From Streptomyces sp. NBC_00237 (GTDB lineage: Bacteria > Actinomycetota > Actinomycetes > Streptomycetales > Streptomycetaceae), in contig NZ_JAPEMT010000001.1 of assembly GCF_026342435.1 (NCBI RefSeq), forward strand, positions 1,978,501 to 2,042,500: a stretch of 64,000 nucleotides of DNA, written 5' to 3'. Shown one piece after another: positions 54,779 to 63,319 of this stretch (its first letter is position 1; every line of letters starts with the position of its first letter). A model generated the notes under the pieces. It had not been told where the DNA came from. It was given only the letters and a program-made list of their open reading frames with translations, and did not search any database. The position numbers and the translations under genes are program-made.

Positions 54779-55648
54779 TCATGAAACCCTTCTGGGGACT
54801 ACCAGCGGGTCGCCCGTGCGCGGGTGCGGCAGCACCTCGACCGGCTGCCGGTAGACCCGGGACAGCAGCTCCTCGCCGAACACCTCGGCGGGCGGACCGC
54901 ACGCCGCGATGCGCCCGTCGTGCAGGACGGCCGCCCGGTCCGCGTACGCCGCCGCGAGACCGAGGTCGTGGAGGACGACGACGACCGCGTCGCCCGCCGC
55001 CGCCCGCTCCCGGCAGATCCGCAGCACCAGTTCCTGGTGGCGCAGGTCGAGGGCGGCCGTCGGTTCGTCGAGCAGGAGTACGGGAGCGCGCTGGGCCAGT
55101 ACGCGGGCGAGCGCGACCCGGGCCCGCTCGCCGCCGGACAGCGCACCGAACGGGCGCGGCCCGAACGCGGTGACCTCGGTGGCCGCCATGGCTTCGGCGA
55201 CGGCCAGGTCGTCGTCGTCCTCGTGCGGGGTGCCAGCCCAGGGGGCGCGGCCCATCCGGACGACGTCCTCGACGGGGAAGGGGAAGGAGAGCGCGGCGGA
55301 CTGGGGGAGCACGGAACGGCGCAGCGCCAGCTCGGCGGCCGTCCACCCGCCGACGGGCCGGCCGTCGATCCGTACCGCACCTTCCGTCGCGGGCAGGTCG
55401 GCGGCGACGGCGGCCAGCAGGGTCGACTTGCCCGCCCCGTTGGGCCCGACCAGGGCGAGCACCTCGCCGGCGCGGGCGGTCAGGTCGATGCCGGACAGCA
55501 CCTCGCGCTGCCCGAGCCTGACGTGCAGGCCCCTGACCTCGACGGCGGCTGCACCGGGTGCGAGGGCGGCGGGCAGGCTGCGCGTACGCCCCGAAGAGAA
55601 CGAAGGGAACGAAGAGAACGAAGGGAGAAACGACTTCCACGCGCTCAT
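54779..55648 (-). CDS. Haem/iron ABC importer ATPase (HmuV-like)
   Basis: 289 residues. Walker A LVGPNGAGKSTLLAAVAADL, Q-loop SVLPQSAALSFPFPVEDVVR, signature LSGGERARVALARVLAQ, Walker B LLLDEPTAALDLRHQEL, switch LHDLGLAAAYADR. The FPF after the Q-loop and the LDLRHQ run are typical of haem importers. ATG overlaps the permease stop. Last gene of the binding protein-permease-ATPase operon that starts at the iron box near 58.06 kb. Confidence 0.92.
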   Translation of the reverse strand: MSAWKSFLPSFSSFPSFSSGRTRSLPAALAPGAAAVEVRGLHVRLGQREVLSGIDLTARAGEVLALVGPNGAGKSTLLAAVAADLPATEGAVRIDGRPVGGWTAAELALRRSVLPQSAALSFPFPVEDVVRMGRAPWAGTPHEDDDDLAVAEAMAATEVTAFGPRPFGALSGGERARVALARVLAQRAPVLLLDEPTAALDLRHQELVLRICRERAAAGDAVVVVLHDLGLAAAYADRAAVLHDGRIAACGPPAEVFGEELLSRVYRQPVEVLPHPRTGDPLVVPRRVS

Positions 55649-56865
55649 GCCCAGCCACCTTGCTTGCGACGGGTCCTGCGCAGCAGCCAGAAGAAGAAGG
55701 GGCTGCCGAAGAGGGCGGTCAGGACGCCGAGGGGGAGTTCGGCGGGGTTGGCGACCGTACGGGCCGCGAGGTCGCCCGCGAGGAGGACGATCGCGCCGCC
55801 GAGCGCACTGCCGGGGACGAGGAAGCGGTGCCCGGGACCGTTCGCCATCCGCAGCAGGTGCGGGACGAGGAGGCCGACGAAGGTGATGATGCCCGCGACG
55901 GCCACGGCGGCGGCGGTCAGCAGCGCCACCACCAGCACCAGGGCCATGCGCATCTTCTCCACGTCCACGCCCAGGTGCCGGGCCGGGCGCTCGCCGAGTG
56001 CGAGGAGGTCCAGCCTGCGGGCGTAGAACGGGGCGGCGAGGAGGCCGAGGAGAGCGCAGGGCAGGACGGCGAGGACCTTCGGCCAGGTGGCCCCGGCGAG
56101 GGAGCCGAGCTGCCAGAAGGTGATCTGGGTGATCTGCGCGTTGTCCGCGAAGAAGATCGCGAGACCGATCAGCGCGCCCGCGAAGGCGTTCACGGCGATG
56201 CCGGTGAGGATCAGCGTGACCACTTCGGTCCTGCCGCCGGACCGGGACAGGACGTACACGAGCAGCACGGTGATCAGGCCCGCGACGAACGCGCAGAACG
56301 TCACCGTCCAGTTCCCGAAGAAGCTCAGCCCCAGCGCGATGGAGGCGACCGCGCCGACCGCCGCACCGGCGGAGATGCCGATGACACCGGGCTCTGCCAG
56401 GGGGTTGCCGAACACGCCCTGCATGAGCGCGCCCGCGCAGCCGAGCGAGGCGCCGACGAGGAGGGCGAGGGCGACCCGGGGCAGCCGGATGTTCCACAGC
56501 ACGCTCTCGCCGACCCGGTCCAGCGGCGCACCGCCGAGACCGATGCGGTTCTGTACGGAGGCCAGGACGTCGCCGGGGGAGATGTGGTACGTCCCGAGCC
56601 CGGCGGAAACCAGGGCCAGCAGGAGGAGGGCGAGGGACAGGCCGACGGTGAGGGTGAAGGCGGTGCCGCGACGGCCCTTGGCGGGGGCCTTGGCGGGACT
56701 TCCGCCAGCGGGACTTCCATCGGCGGGACTTCCGACAGCGGGACTTCCGTCGGCGGGGCTTGCGGCCGGGACCGACTCCCGTGCGGGTGGCGCGGTTTCC
56801 GGTCCGGGCGGGGCGCCCGTGGCCCGGGTGGTTCCGGGGGCGGTGGTCGCCGGGTCGATGCTCAC
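55645..56865 (-). CDS. FecCD-type haem/iron ABC permease (HmuU-like)
   Basis: 406 residues from GTG 56865. An N-terminal Pro/Ala/Ser head has five SPADG-like repeats. It precedes about nine or ten hydrophobic segments: WNIRLPRVALALLVGASLGC and AGALMQGVFGNPLAEPGVIG (the EAA-like loop), AFAGALIGLAIFFADNAQI, GIITFVGLLVPHLLRMANG. The start overlaps the stop of the binding protein gene (GTGA). It forms the membrane channel. Confidence 0.92.
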   Translation of the reverse strand: MSIDPATTAPGTTRATGAPPGPETAPPARESVPAASPADGSPAVGSPADGSPAGGSPAKAPAKGRRGTAFTLTVGLSLALLLLALVSAGLGTYHISPGDVLASVQNRIGLGGAPLDRVGESVLWNIRLPRVALALLVGASLGCAGALMQGVFGNPLAEPGVIGISAGAAVGAVASIALGLSFFGNWTVTFCAFVAGLITVLLVYVLSRSGGRTEVVTLILTGIAVNAFAGALIGLAIFFADNAQITQITFWQLGSLAGATWPKVLAVLPCALLGLLAAPFYARRLDLLALGERPARHLGVDVEKMRMALVLVVALLTAAAVAVAGIITFVGLLVPHLLRMANGPGHRFLVPGSALGGAIVLLAGDLAARTVANPAELPLGVLTALFGSPFFFWLLRRTRRKQGGWA

Positions 56866-57923
56866 TGGGTGACCGCCGGGGTGCCGTAGAGCTGGTCGAC
56901 CAGGGACGCGAGGACCTGGTCGGTGCGCGGGCCGTAGTTGAGCATCACGCCGTCGGGGAGGGAGACGATCCGGCGGTCCAGGCCCGCCGGGGTCTCGGCG
57001 ACGCCCGGGACCTTGAGGAGGCCGTCGACGCCGTCGACCGATTCGAGGCCCTTCGTCATGACGAGGATCGCGTCGGGGGCGGCCTTGACCAGGGCTTCGC
57101 TGGTGATCGCGGTGAAGTCCTTGGCCAGGCCCGAGTCCTTGCCCGCGTCGATGGCCCCGGCCGCCTCCAGGAGCGAACTCGCCCCGGAGTCACGGCCGCC
57201 GAGCAGGTACACGGAGGCCGAGCCGCGCAGGTACAGGAAGGTCACGCGGGGCTTCTTGCCGTCCTTCGGCTTCGGGATGTCCTTCTGTACGGCGGCCAGC
57301 CGCTGCCGCGTGCGCTTCTTCAGTTCCTCACCGGCGGGCTTCGCGCCGAGCGCGGTGGCGACCGCGTCGATGCGCCTGTCGACGTCGGCGAGTTCCTTGG
57401 CGGGGGCGACCACGACGAGCGGGATGCCCGCGTCGCGGATCTGGTCGATGGCCTCGACCGGGCCCGTGGTGGTGTCGGCGAGGACGACCGTCGGCTTCAG
57501 GGAGAGGACGCTTTCGGCCGACACGTCGTGAGCACGTGTCACCACCGGGAGGTCCTTGGCCTGCTCGAAGGTGGCCGTGATGTCGCGGGCGACGACGTGC
57601 TTGCCGAGCCCGAGAGTGAAGACGATCTCGTTGAGGCTGCCGGTGAGCGGCACGATCCGGTCGGTCGAGGTGACCTTCACCTCCGTGCCGTCGGCGGAGG
57701 AGACGGTGACCGGAAGGGCCTGCTCCGGGGCGGCGGCGAGGGGCTCGACGCGGTCGGCGGCCTGCTTGGCCTCCGTCGTGGCGCCGCCGCCTCCGGAGGG
57801 CTTCGCGCCCGGCGTCGTACCGCCGCAGCCCGTGGCGACGACGGCGAGGGCGAGCACGGACATCAGTGCACCTGCCAGGCGTGAGGGGCGCGGGGGCGCG
57901 GCTGGCGTTCGCACGGGGTGCAC
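56862..57923 (-). CDS. Haem/iron ABC substrate-binding lipoprotein (HmuT-like)
   Basis: 353 residues from GTG 57923; an ATG at 58049 would give an implausible N-terminus before the signal. LMSVLALAVVATGC ends in lipobox ATGC. The class III binding fold shows RIVPLTGSLNEIVFTLGLGK, TVVLADTTTGPVEAIDQIRD, and VYLLGGRDSGASSLLEAAGA with SGLAKDFTAITSEAL. YGPRTDQVLASLVDQLYG closes the protein. It would take haem from the HtaA proteins, whose genes diverge from it across an iron box. Confidence 0.9.
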   Translation of the reverse strand: MHPVRTPAAPPRPSRLAGALMSVLALAVVATGCGGTTPGAKPSGGGGATTEAKQAADRVEPLAAAPEQALPVTVSSADGTEVKVTSTDRIVPLTGSLNEIVFTLGLGKHVVARDITATFEQAKDLPVVTRAHDVSAESVLSLKPTVVLADTTTGPVEAIDQIRDAGIPLVVVAPAKELADVDRRIDAVATALGAKPAGEELKKRTRQRLAAVQKDIPKPKDGKKPRVTFLYLRGSASVYLLGGRDSGASSLLEAAGAIDAGKDSGLAKDFTAITSEALVKAAPDAILVMTKGLESVDGVDGLLKVPGVAETPAGLDRRIVSLPDGVMLNYGPRTDQVLASLVDQLYGTPAVTQ

Positions 57924-58052
57924 CGTCCTGTTCTTCTGCGTCCGGCCGAAGTGACCGGTGCGGCGGGGGAGTTCTGCGGGGGTTCGCGGGGATTCCCGCT
58001 GCCCGGCCGGTGGGTGGCGGTCCGGAGGGTTCCGGACCAGGTCGGGCATAGC

Positions 58053-58071
58053 TTAGGTTAGCCTTACCTTG
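58053..58071. promoter_or_regulatory. Iron box in divergent haem-uptake promoter
   Basis: TTAGGTTAGCCTTACCTTG differs from TWAGGTWAGSCTWACCTWA only in the last base; the best of the three. It lies between the ABC operon (minus) and the HtaA genes (plus), so one repressor site can control both. Confidence 0.88.
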
Positions 58072-58096
58072 CTCGCTACACCCAGGAGGGACCCTC

Positions 58097-59551
58097 ATGT
58101 TGTCGTCCAGACCGGCCCGCGCCTCTGCGGTCGCGCTCGTCGCGGCCGTGCTGGGAGCACTGCTCCCGGCCTCGACCGCCAGTGCGGCAGCGCGCACCGT
58201 CCAGGGCGGCAGGCTCGACTGGGGGATCAAGTCCTCCTTCCAGAGCTACGTCACGGGGCCCATAGCCAAGGGCACGTTCACGCTCCGGGGCGGCGCCGCG
58301 ACCGTCGGCGGCAGCCAGTTCCGCTTCCACTCGGCGAACGGCTCGTACGACCCGGACAGCGGGGCGCTCGACTCCGGCTTCTCCGGCGGGGTCCGCTTCA
58401 CCGGCCACCAGTCGCCGGCCGGTTTCGCGCTGGACCTCACCATCAGCCGCCCGACCGTACGGATCTCCGGCGGCAGCGGCACCCTCTTCGCGGACGTGTC
58501 CAGCAAGGACAAGGCCAGCGGCAAGGTGACGCGTTCCTCCCAGATCGCGCTGGCCTCGCTCGCCGTCGGCGGCATCAACATGAAGGGCGGCGGCAGCCCG
58601 ATCGCCCTCAACAACGTTCCCGCGACGCTGACCTCGCAGGGCGCGAGCGCCTTCGCGGGCTACTACACGGCGGGCACCCGGCTCGACCCGGTCAGCCTGT
58701 CGGCGGACGTGGCGGCGGGTGCGAAGACGCCGGAGAAGGCGCCCGAGAAGGCCCCGGAGGCCAAGCAGCCCGAGGAGAAGGGCAAGGGCGACGAGAAGGC
58801 GTCAGGACCGATCCAGGACGCGGCCGTCGACTGGGGCGTGCGGCGCACCTTCCGCGAGTACGTCACGGGCCCGATCTCCCGGGGCACGTGGGACCTCTCC
58901 GGCGGCGCGCTGGACGGCGGCGCGCTGTTCCGCTTCCCGCAGGGCAAGGGCGCGTACGACAGCGGCAGGAAGACCCTGGACGCGCGCTTCGCGGGCAGCG
59001 TCCGCTTCTCGGGCGCGCACCTCGACCTGACCCTCTCCCAGGTCAACGTGAAGGTCGCCGACGGCAAGGGCACCCTGGTCGCGGACGTCGCGAGCAAGGA
59101 CCCGACGACCAAGAAGGACGTCCGGACGGCCGGGGTGCCCCTGGTCACCTTCGAGGCGAAGGCCCTGGACGCCAAGGACGGGCTGGTGAACCTGACCGAG
59201 GCTCCGGCGACGCTCACCGAGGAGGGCGCGAAGGCGTTCGGCTCGATGTACAAGGCGGGCACCGAGATGGACCCGGTGTCGCTGGCCGTCGCGGTCGACG
59301 CGAAGGCGAAGCTGCCCGCGCTGCCGGACCTCGGCAGCGACACCAAGCCGTCGGCGCCGCCCGCTCCCGCCGCCTCCGCCTCCGCCGACAAGAAGACGTC
59401 CGAGGAGCCGAAGACGGCGAAGACCGCCTCGGCCTCCGCATCCTCCAACACCGTGCTGTACGTCGCCGCCGGCGCGGTCGTGCTGGTGCTGCTCGCCGGG
59501 GCCGCGTTCTTCGTGGTCCGCAGGCGGGGTAGCGGCACGAACGCGGGCTGA
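58097..59551 (+). CDS. HtaA-domain haem-binding membrane-anchored protein
   Basis: 484 residues with AGGAGG before ATG 58097. Signal SAVALVAAVLGALLPASTASA. Two HtaA domains: residues about 38-205 (LDWGIKSSFQSYVTGPIAKG) and about 240-405 (VDWGVRRTFREYVTGPISRG), joined by a KAPE-type linker. Tyrosines of the YVTGPI motif are haem ligands in corynebacterial HtaA. A Ser/Ala-rich stalk and C-terminal hydrophobic segment (VLYVAAGAVVLVLLAGAAFF) with RRRGSG hold it to the membrane, with no LAXTG. It would pass haem on to the ABC binding protein. Confidence 0.92.
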   Translation: MLSSRPARASAVALVAAVLGALLPASTASAAARTVQGGRLDWGIKSSFQSYVTGPIAKGTFTLRGGAATVGGSQFRFHSANGSYDPDSGALDSGFSGGVRFTGHQSPAGFALDLTISRPTVRISGGSGTLFADVSSKDKASGKVTRSSQIALASLAVGGINMKGGGSPIALNNVPATLTSQGASAFAGYYTAGTRLDPVSLSADVAAGAKTPEKAPEKAPEAKQPEEKGKGDEKASGPIQDAAVDWGVRRTFREYVTGPISRGTWDLSGGALDGGALFRFPQGKGAYDSGRKTLDARFAGSVRFSGAHLDLTLSQVNVKVADGKGTLVADVASKDPTTKKDVRTAGVPLVTFEAKALDAKDGLVNLTEAPATLTEEGAKAFGSMYKAGTEMDPVSLAVAVDAKAKLPALPDLGSDTKPSAPPAPAASASADKKTSEEPKTAKTASASASSNTVLYVAAGAVVLVLLAGAAFFVVRRRGSGTNAG

Positions 59552-59634
59552 GCCCCGGCCCTGACGGTCCGTGCCGCCGTGTGCGAGGGGCGGTGCGGAT
59601 GCCGGTCACCGGCTCACGGCCGACCTCGCACCTG

Positions 59635-59689
59635 TCACTTCCCCCTCTTTCTGTCTTCTTTCCTTTCCTCCCCCCGTTTGCTGTTTTCC
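59635..59689 (+). other. Polypyrimidine tract before second HtaA gene
   Basis: Of 55 bases nearly all are C or T, ending 17 bases before the start codon and just before the AGGAG ribosome site. This T-rich stretch stands out from the surrounding DNA. Confidence 0.6.
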
Positions 59690-59707
59690 GACAGGAGTCC
59701 ACCGACC

Positions 59708-61351
59708 ATGGCAGCCACCCGCCGCCCCATAGCCCTCGCCGCAGCCGTCGCCACGGTTGCCGCCGTCGGCGCCACCGCCTTCGCCCTCCCCGCCGCAGCC
59801 GCCGACGGTGCGGCCGCCCCGGCCGCCCCCGCTCCGATCGTGGGCGCGACCCTGGACTGGGGGGTCTTCGGCGGCTTCCGCACGTACGTCACCGGGCCCA
59901 TCGCGAAGGGCAGGATCGAGCTGTCCGGCGGTGCCAAGCAGGCCGCCGACAACGGTGCTTTCACCTTCGGCAACGGCAAGACCGCGTACGACATGGTCAC
60001 TCACGCCAGCACGACCACCCTCGACGGCGCGGTCCGTTTCACCGGGCACGAGGGGAAGCTGGACCTGACCCTCTCGGACATCAAGGTCAAGACGACCCGC
60101 ACCGGCGGCACGATCTCCGCGGACGTGAAGTCGGCGGCGGGCGGCGGCAAGTTCGTCGAGACGAACGACGCCGACCTGGTCACGCTGACGATGGTCAAGC
60201 CGGGCGGCGGCAAGGACGGCATGGTCTTCAAGGACATGCCGACCAAGCTGACGGCAGCGGGCAGCGCCGCCTTCAACAAGATGTACGCCGAGAACCTGGC
60301 GCTCGACCCGGCGACGCTGACGGTGCCGACGGGGGAGACGAAGCCCGACCCGAAGCCCGACCCGAAGCCCGACCCGGACCCGAAGCCCGACCCCAAGCCG
60401 GATCCCAAGCCCGACCCGAAGCCCGACCCGGATCCGAAGCCCAACCCGGACCCCAAGCCCAACCCGGACCCCAAGCCCGATCCCAAGCCGGACCCGAAGC
60501 CCCCGGTCAACGACGTCAAGGGCGCCATCGTCGACGGCAACCTCGACTGGGGTGTGCTGGAGCGCTTCCGCACCTACATCACCGGCCCGATCGCCCACGG
60601 CAAGATCGAGCTGTCCGGCGGGGCGACGCAGGCCGGTAAGGGCTTCCGCTTCCCGAAGGGCAAGGGCACCTTCGACGCCGAGAAGCAGAACCTGTCCGCC
60701 TCCTTCGACGGCAAGGTCCGCTTCCTCGGCCACCAGACGGCGGGCACGTGGGTGCTCGACCTGAGCCTGTCGGCGTTCAAGGTGGAGGTGCAGGGCGGAA
60801 AGGCGACCCTCGTCGCGGACGTGTCGAGCAAGGACCGCGAGTCCGGCGACACCCAGAACCTCAAGGCCCTGGCGATCGCGAACCTGGCCCCCCAGGGCAA
60901 GCTCGACATCGTCGACGGCGTGGTGAAGCTGTCCGGCGTTCCGGCGACGATGACGGCGGGCGCGGCGAAGGTCTTCGGCGAGCCGTACAAGACGGGCCAG
61001 GTCATGGACCCGCTGACGGTCGCGGTGTCCGTCGACAAGGACGCGCAGCTGCCGCAGCCCGGTACGGCGACGGGCGGCACGGGCACGACGGGTGGCACCG
61101 GCACGGGCACCACCGGTGGTGACTCGACCGGCGGTTCGACCGGCGGCTCCGTCGGCGGCTCGGTCGGTGGTGCGGGTACCACGGGCGGCTCGGTCGGCGG
61201 TTCCGTGGGCGGTGCGGCGGGCGGCAACCTCGCCGCGACGGGGTCGTCGGCTCCGACGGGTGTGCTGATGGGGGCGGCGGGGGCGCTGGCCGTCGCCGGT
61301 GGCGCGGTGGTGTTCGCGGCGCGTCGCCGCACGTCGGGCACGCAGGGCTGA
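59708..61351 (+). CDS. HtaA-domain haem protein with LAXTG sortase signal
   Basis: 547 residues from ATG 59708 (ACAGGAG upstream). Signal peptide ALAAAVATVAAVGATAFALP. HtaA domains at about 47-215 (LDWGVFGGFRTYVTGPIAKG) and 275-445 (LDWGVLERFRTYITGPIAHG) are joined by about 20 PKPD/PDPK/PNPD units. A Gly/Thr/Ser-rich wall-spanning segment leads to NLAATGSSAPTGVLMGAAGA, an LAXTG signal with hydrophobic and Arg tail, for class E sortase. So this is wall-anchored, while the upstream HtaA is membrane-anchored: a two-step haem relay is suggested. Confidence 0.92.
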   Translation: MAATRRPIALAAAVATVAAVGATAFALPAAAADGAAAPAAPAPIVGATLDWGVFGGFRTYVTGPIAKGRIELSGGAKQAADNGAFTFGNGKTAYDMVTHASTTTLDGAVRFTGHEGKLDLTLSDIKVKTTRTGGTISADVKSAAGGGKFVETNDADLVTLTMVKPGGGKDGMVFKDMPTKLTAAGSAAFNKMYAENLALDPATLTVPTGETKPDPKPDPKPDPDPKPDPKPDPKPDPKPDPDPKPNPDPKPNPDPKPDPKPDPKPPVNDVKGAIVDGNLDWGVLERFRTYITGPIAHGKIELSGGATQAGKGFRFPKGKGTFDAEKQNLSASFDGKVRFLGHQTAGTWVLDLSLSAFKVEVQGGKATLVADVSSKDRESGDTQNLKALAIANLAPQGKLDIVDGVVKLSGVPATMTAGAAKVFGEPYKTGQVMDPLTVAVSVDKDAQLPQPGTATGGTGTTGGTGTGTTGGDSTGGSTGGSVGGSVGGAGTTGGSVGGSVGGAAGGNLAATGSSAPTGVLMGAAGALAVAGGAVVFAARRRTSGTQG

Positions 61352-61771
61352 TCCCTGACCTGCCGGTCGGGACTCACCGCAGGGCCGCACCCCCCCCAGC
61401 CGGGGGTGCGGCCCTGCGCCCTTTCCACCGTGCGACCCGCACCCGGGTGCGCCTGCGGCGGGCTGCCCCTCCCCGCCCCTTCACCGAAACCCTGACGGGG
61501 CTGGTGTTACTGCCTGGGGCTACGCCCCTTGCCCCCTGCACGGCTTCGCCGCGCGTCCTCAATCGCCGGACGGGCTTTTGGGGGCGCGGGGAACTGCGCG
61601 ACCAGCCACGACGCACCCGCACGCAACGGGACCAGCCGCGCGGCAAGCGCTTTAGGGAAGGGGTGGAGAGGGGAGAAAAGCCCCGCGCAGCGGCCTGAAC
61701 GCCAGCCGCTCACCGGCCCGCAGGGCACCACCCGCGCACCCCCGCCCCAAGCCCAAGCCTCCCGTGCTTGA
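61352..61771. repeat. Mosaic dispersed-repeat block
   Basis: Contains, in order: a GCGCCTGCGGCGGGCTGCCC / CCGCCCCTTCACCGAAACCC module (61449-61495), GGGCTACGCCCCTTGCCCCC (61517-61536), GTCCTCAATCGCCGGACGGG (61555-61574), GGGGCGCGGGGAACTGCGCG (61581-61600) with ACCAGCCACGACGCACCCGC, and GGAAGGGGTGGAGAGGGGAG (61656-61675). No gene is supported. Confidence 0.75.
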
Positions 61772-62437
61772 ATGCGGCCCGTGAACCCCCACGACGTCCT
61801 CCACGTCTTCTGCGGCCCCACCGGCCACCACGGCAACCCCCTCGCCGTCGTGCGCGACGCCTCCCGCTCCCACTCCGGCCCGGCGGCCCGGCAGGCGTAC
61901 GCACGCGAACTCGGCCTCAGCGAGACCGTGTTCGTCGACGACCCCGAGCGCGGTGTGCTCGACATCTACACACCCACCAGCCGCCTCCCCTTCGCCGGGC
62001 ACCCCGTCGTCGGAGCCGCCTGGCTCCTCGACATCGAGGTCCTGGAACTTCCCGTCGGCGACGTCTTCGCCCGCCAGGACGGCGAGTTCAGCTGGATCAC
62101 GGCCCGCGCCGACTGGGCGCCCCCGCGCACCCTCCGGCAGTACGCGAGCAGCGAAGAGGTCGACGCCCTCCCCGCGCCCCCGCCCGGCGAGGGCTGGCTG
62201 TACGCCTGGGCCTGGGAGGACGAGGCCGCGGGAAGGGTCCGCGCGCGGGGGTTCCCCCGGCGTGACGACGGCATCGACGAGGACGAGGCGACCGGAGCGG
62301 CGGCCCTCCAGCTCACCGCCGCGCTCGGGCGGGCGCTCAACATCACCCAGGGGAAGGGGTCGCAGCTCCTCACCGCCCCGGGGCCCGACGGAATCATCGA
62401 GCTCGGCGGCAGGGTCAGGTTCGCCACCCACCTGTGA
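61772..62437 (+). CDS. PhzF-family isomerase-like protein
   Basis: 221 residues, shorter than the usual 260-300. HVFCGPTGHHGNPLAVVRD, ARELGLSETVFVDDPE (catalytic glutamate), YTPTSRLPFAGHPVVGAAWL and DEDEATGAAALQLTAALGRA are classic PhzF blocks of the diaminopimelate-epimerase fold. Phenazine genes are absent, so the name is structural only. It lies inside the iron locus without an iron box of its own. GTG 61781 is an alternative start. Confidence 0.85.
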   Translation: MRPVNPHDVLHVFCGPTGHHGNPLAVVRDASRSHSGPAARQAYARELGLSETVFVDDPERGVLDIYTPTSRLPFAGHPVVGAAWLLDIEVLELPVGDVFARQDGEFSWITARADWAPPRTLRQYASSEEVDALPAPPPGEGWLYAWAWEDEAAGRVRARGFPRRDDGIDEDEATGAAALQLTAALGRALNITQGKGSQLLTAPGPDGIIELGGRVRFATHL

Positions 62438-62463
62438 GGGGTGGTGCGAGAGGCGCGACGAAA

Positions 62464-62491
62464 GGGCCCGCGCCGTCCCCGGCGCGGGCCC
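62464..62491. terminator. Bidirectional terminator
   Basis: A 12-bp GC stem (62464-62475 with 62480-62491), loop TCCC, flanked by AAA and a CACATT run, between convergent PhzF and haem oxygenase genes. Confidence 0.85.
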
Positions 62492-62515
62492 ACATTCCTC
62501 ACGTACCGTCAGAGA

Positions 62516-63166
62516 TCACGCACTGAGCGGGAATTCACCGCCCAGCTCCCGGAACACCGCCCCGTTGAAGTCGAACGCCCGCTTGCACTCCTCGATGATC
62601 CGCTTCTTTTCGAGGTCGTCCGCCGCGATGGCGTCCAGCAGTTCCCGGTAGTTCCGCTTGAAGGCGGCCGGGTTGGCGACGCTCTCGAAGACGTAGAAGC
62701 GGACGCCGTCGCCCTTGCGCTCGAAGCCCCAGGTCTTCTCCGCCTTGTCGCGGATGATCTGGCCGCCGGAGAGGTCGCCCAGGTAGCGGGTGTAGTGGTG
62801 GGCGACGTACCCGCCCGGCCAGGTGGCCGCGCACTCGGTGACACGTGCCGCGTATGCCGCTGTGGAGGGGAGGGCGACGAGGCCGTCGCGCCAGTTCTCG
62901 CCGCGCAGGTGCGTGAGGTCGCGCTCCAGCTCCGCGACGCGCATCAGCTCGGGCTGTATGAACGGGCCCGCGACGGGGTCGGCGGCGAGCGAACCGGCCG
63001 CGTCCTCAAGGGCCTTGTAGACGAACCACAGCTGCTCGGTGTAGCGCGTGTACGCGTCCACGCCGAGCTTGCCGCCGAGGAGGTCGCTCATGAACGTCGA
63101 GGTCTCCGCCTCCGTGTGCTGCTCGTGCGAGGCGACACGGATCTGGGTGGAGAAGAGGGTGTCCAC
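62516..63166 (-). CDS. Haem oxygenase (biliverdin-producing)
   Basis: 216 residues from GTG 63166 with GGAGG upstream. RVASHEQHTEAETSTFMSDL carries the proximal haem histidine (about His17), and ARVTECAATWPGGYVAHHY with TRYLGDLSGGQIIRDKA is the distal helix with conserved glycines. It opens haem to biliverdin, CO and Fe2+, completing the haem-iron route of the HtaA/ABC genes. An iron box lies 89 bp upstream. Confidence 0.93.
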   Translation of the reverse strand: MDTLFSTQIRVASHEQHTEAETSTFMSDLLGGKLGVDAYTRYTEQLWFVYKALEDAAGSLAADPVAGPFIQPELMRVAELERDLTHLRGENWRDGLVALPSTAAYAARVTECAATWPGGYVAHHYTRYLGDLSGGQIIRDKAEKTWGFERKGDGVRFYVFESVANPAAFKRNYRELLDAIAADDLEKKRIIEECKRAFDFNGAVFRELGGEFPLSA

Positions 63167-63254
63167 AGCGGACCTCCGGGGGCAAAGGGGGACGGGATGA
63201 CCGGGAAAACGAGAGCGGTGGTGGCAGCGATGGCACCCGCCACCACCGATCTTC

Positions 63255-63273
63255 GCTGCTTAGGCTTACCTAA
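63255..63273 (-). promoter_or_regulatory. Iron box upstream of haem oxygenase
   Basis: The complement reads TTAGGTAAGCCTAAGCAGC, fitting the first 14 bases of the DtxR/IdeR consensus. It shares its weaker right half with the efeO box. Confidence 0.78.
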
Positions 63274-63319
63274 GTCAACCTGTTCCCGACGACCTGTCGG
63301 TAAAAACCGCCGGCTCCGA

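Noticed and set aside
58049..58051. ATG 58049 as start of the haem-binding lipoprotein
   Set aside because: It would put about 70 Pro/Arg-rich residues before the signal peptide and begin beside the iron box; GTG 57923 gives a normal lipoprotein signal.
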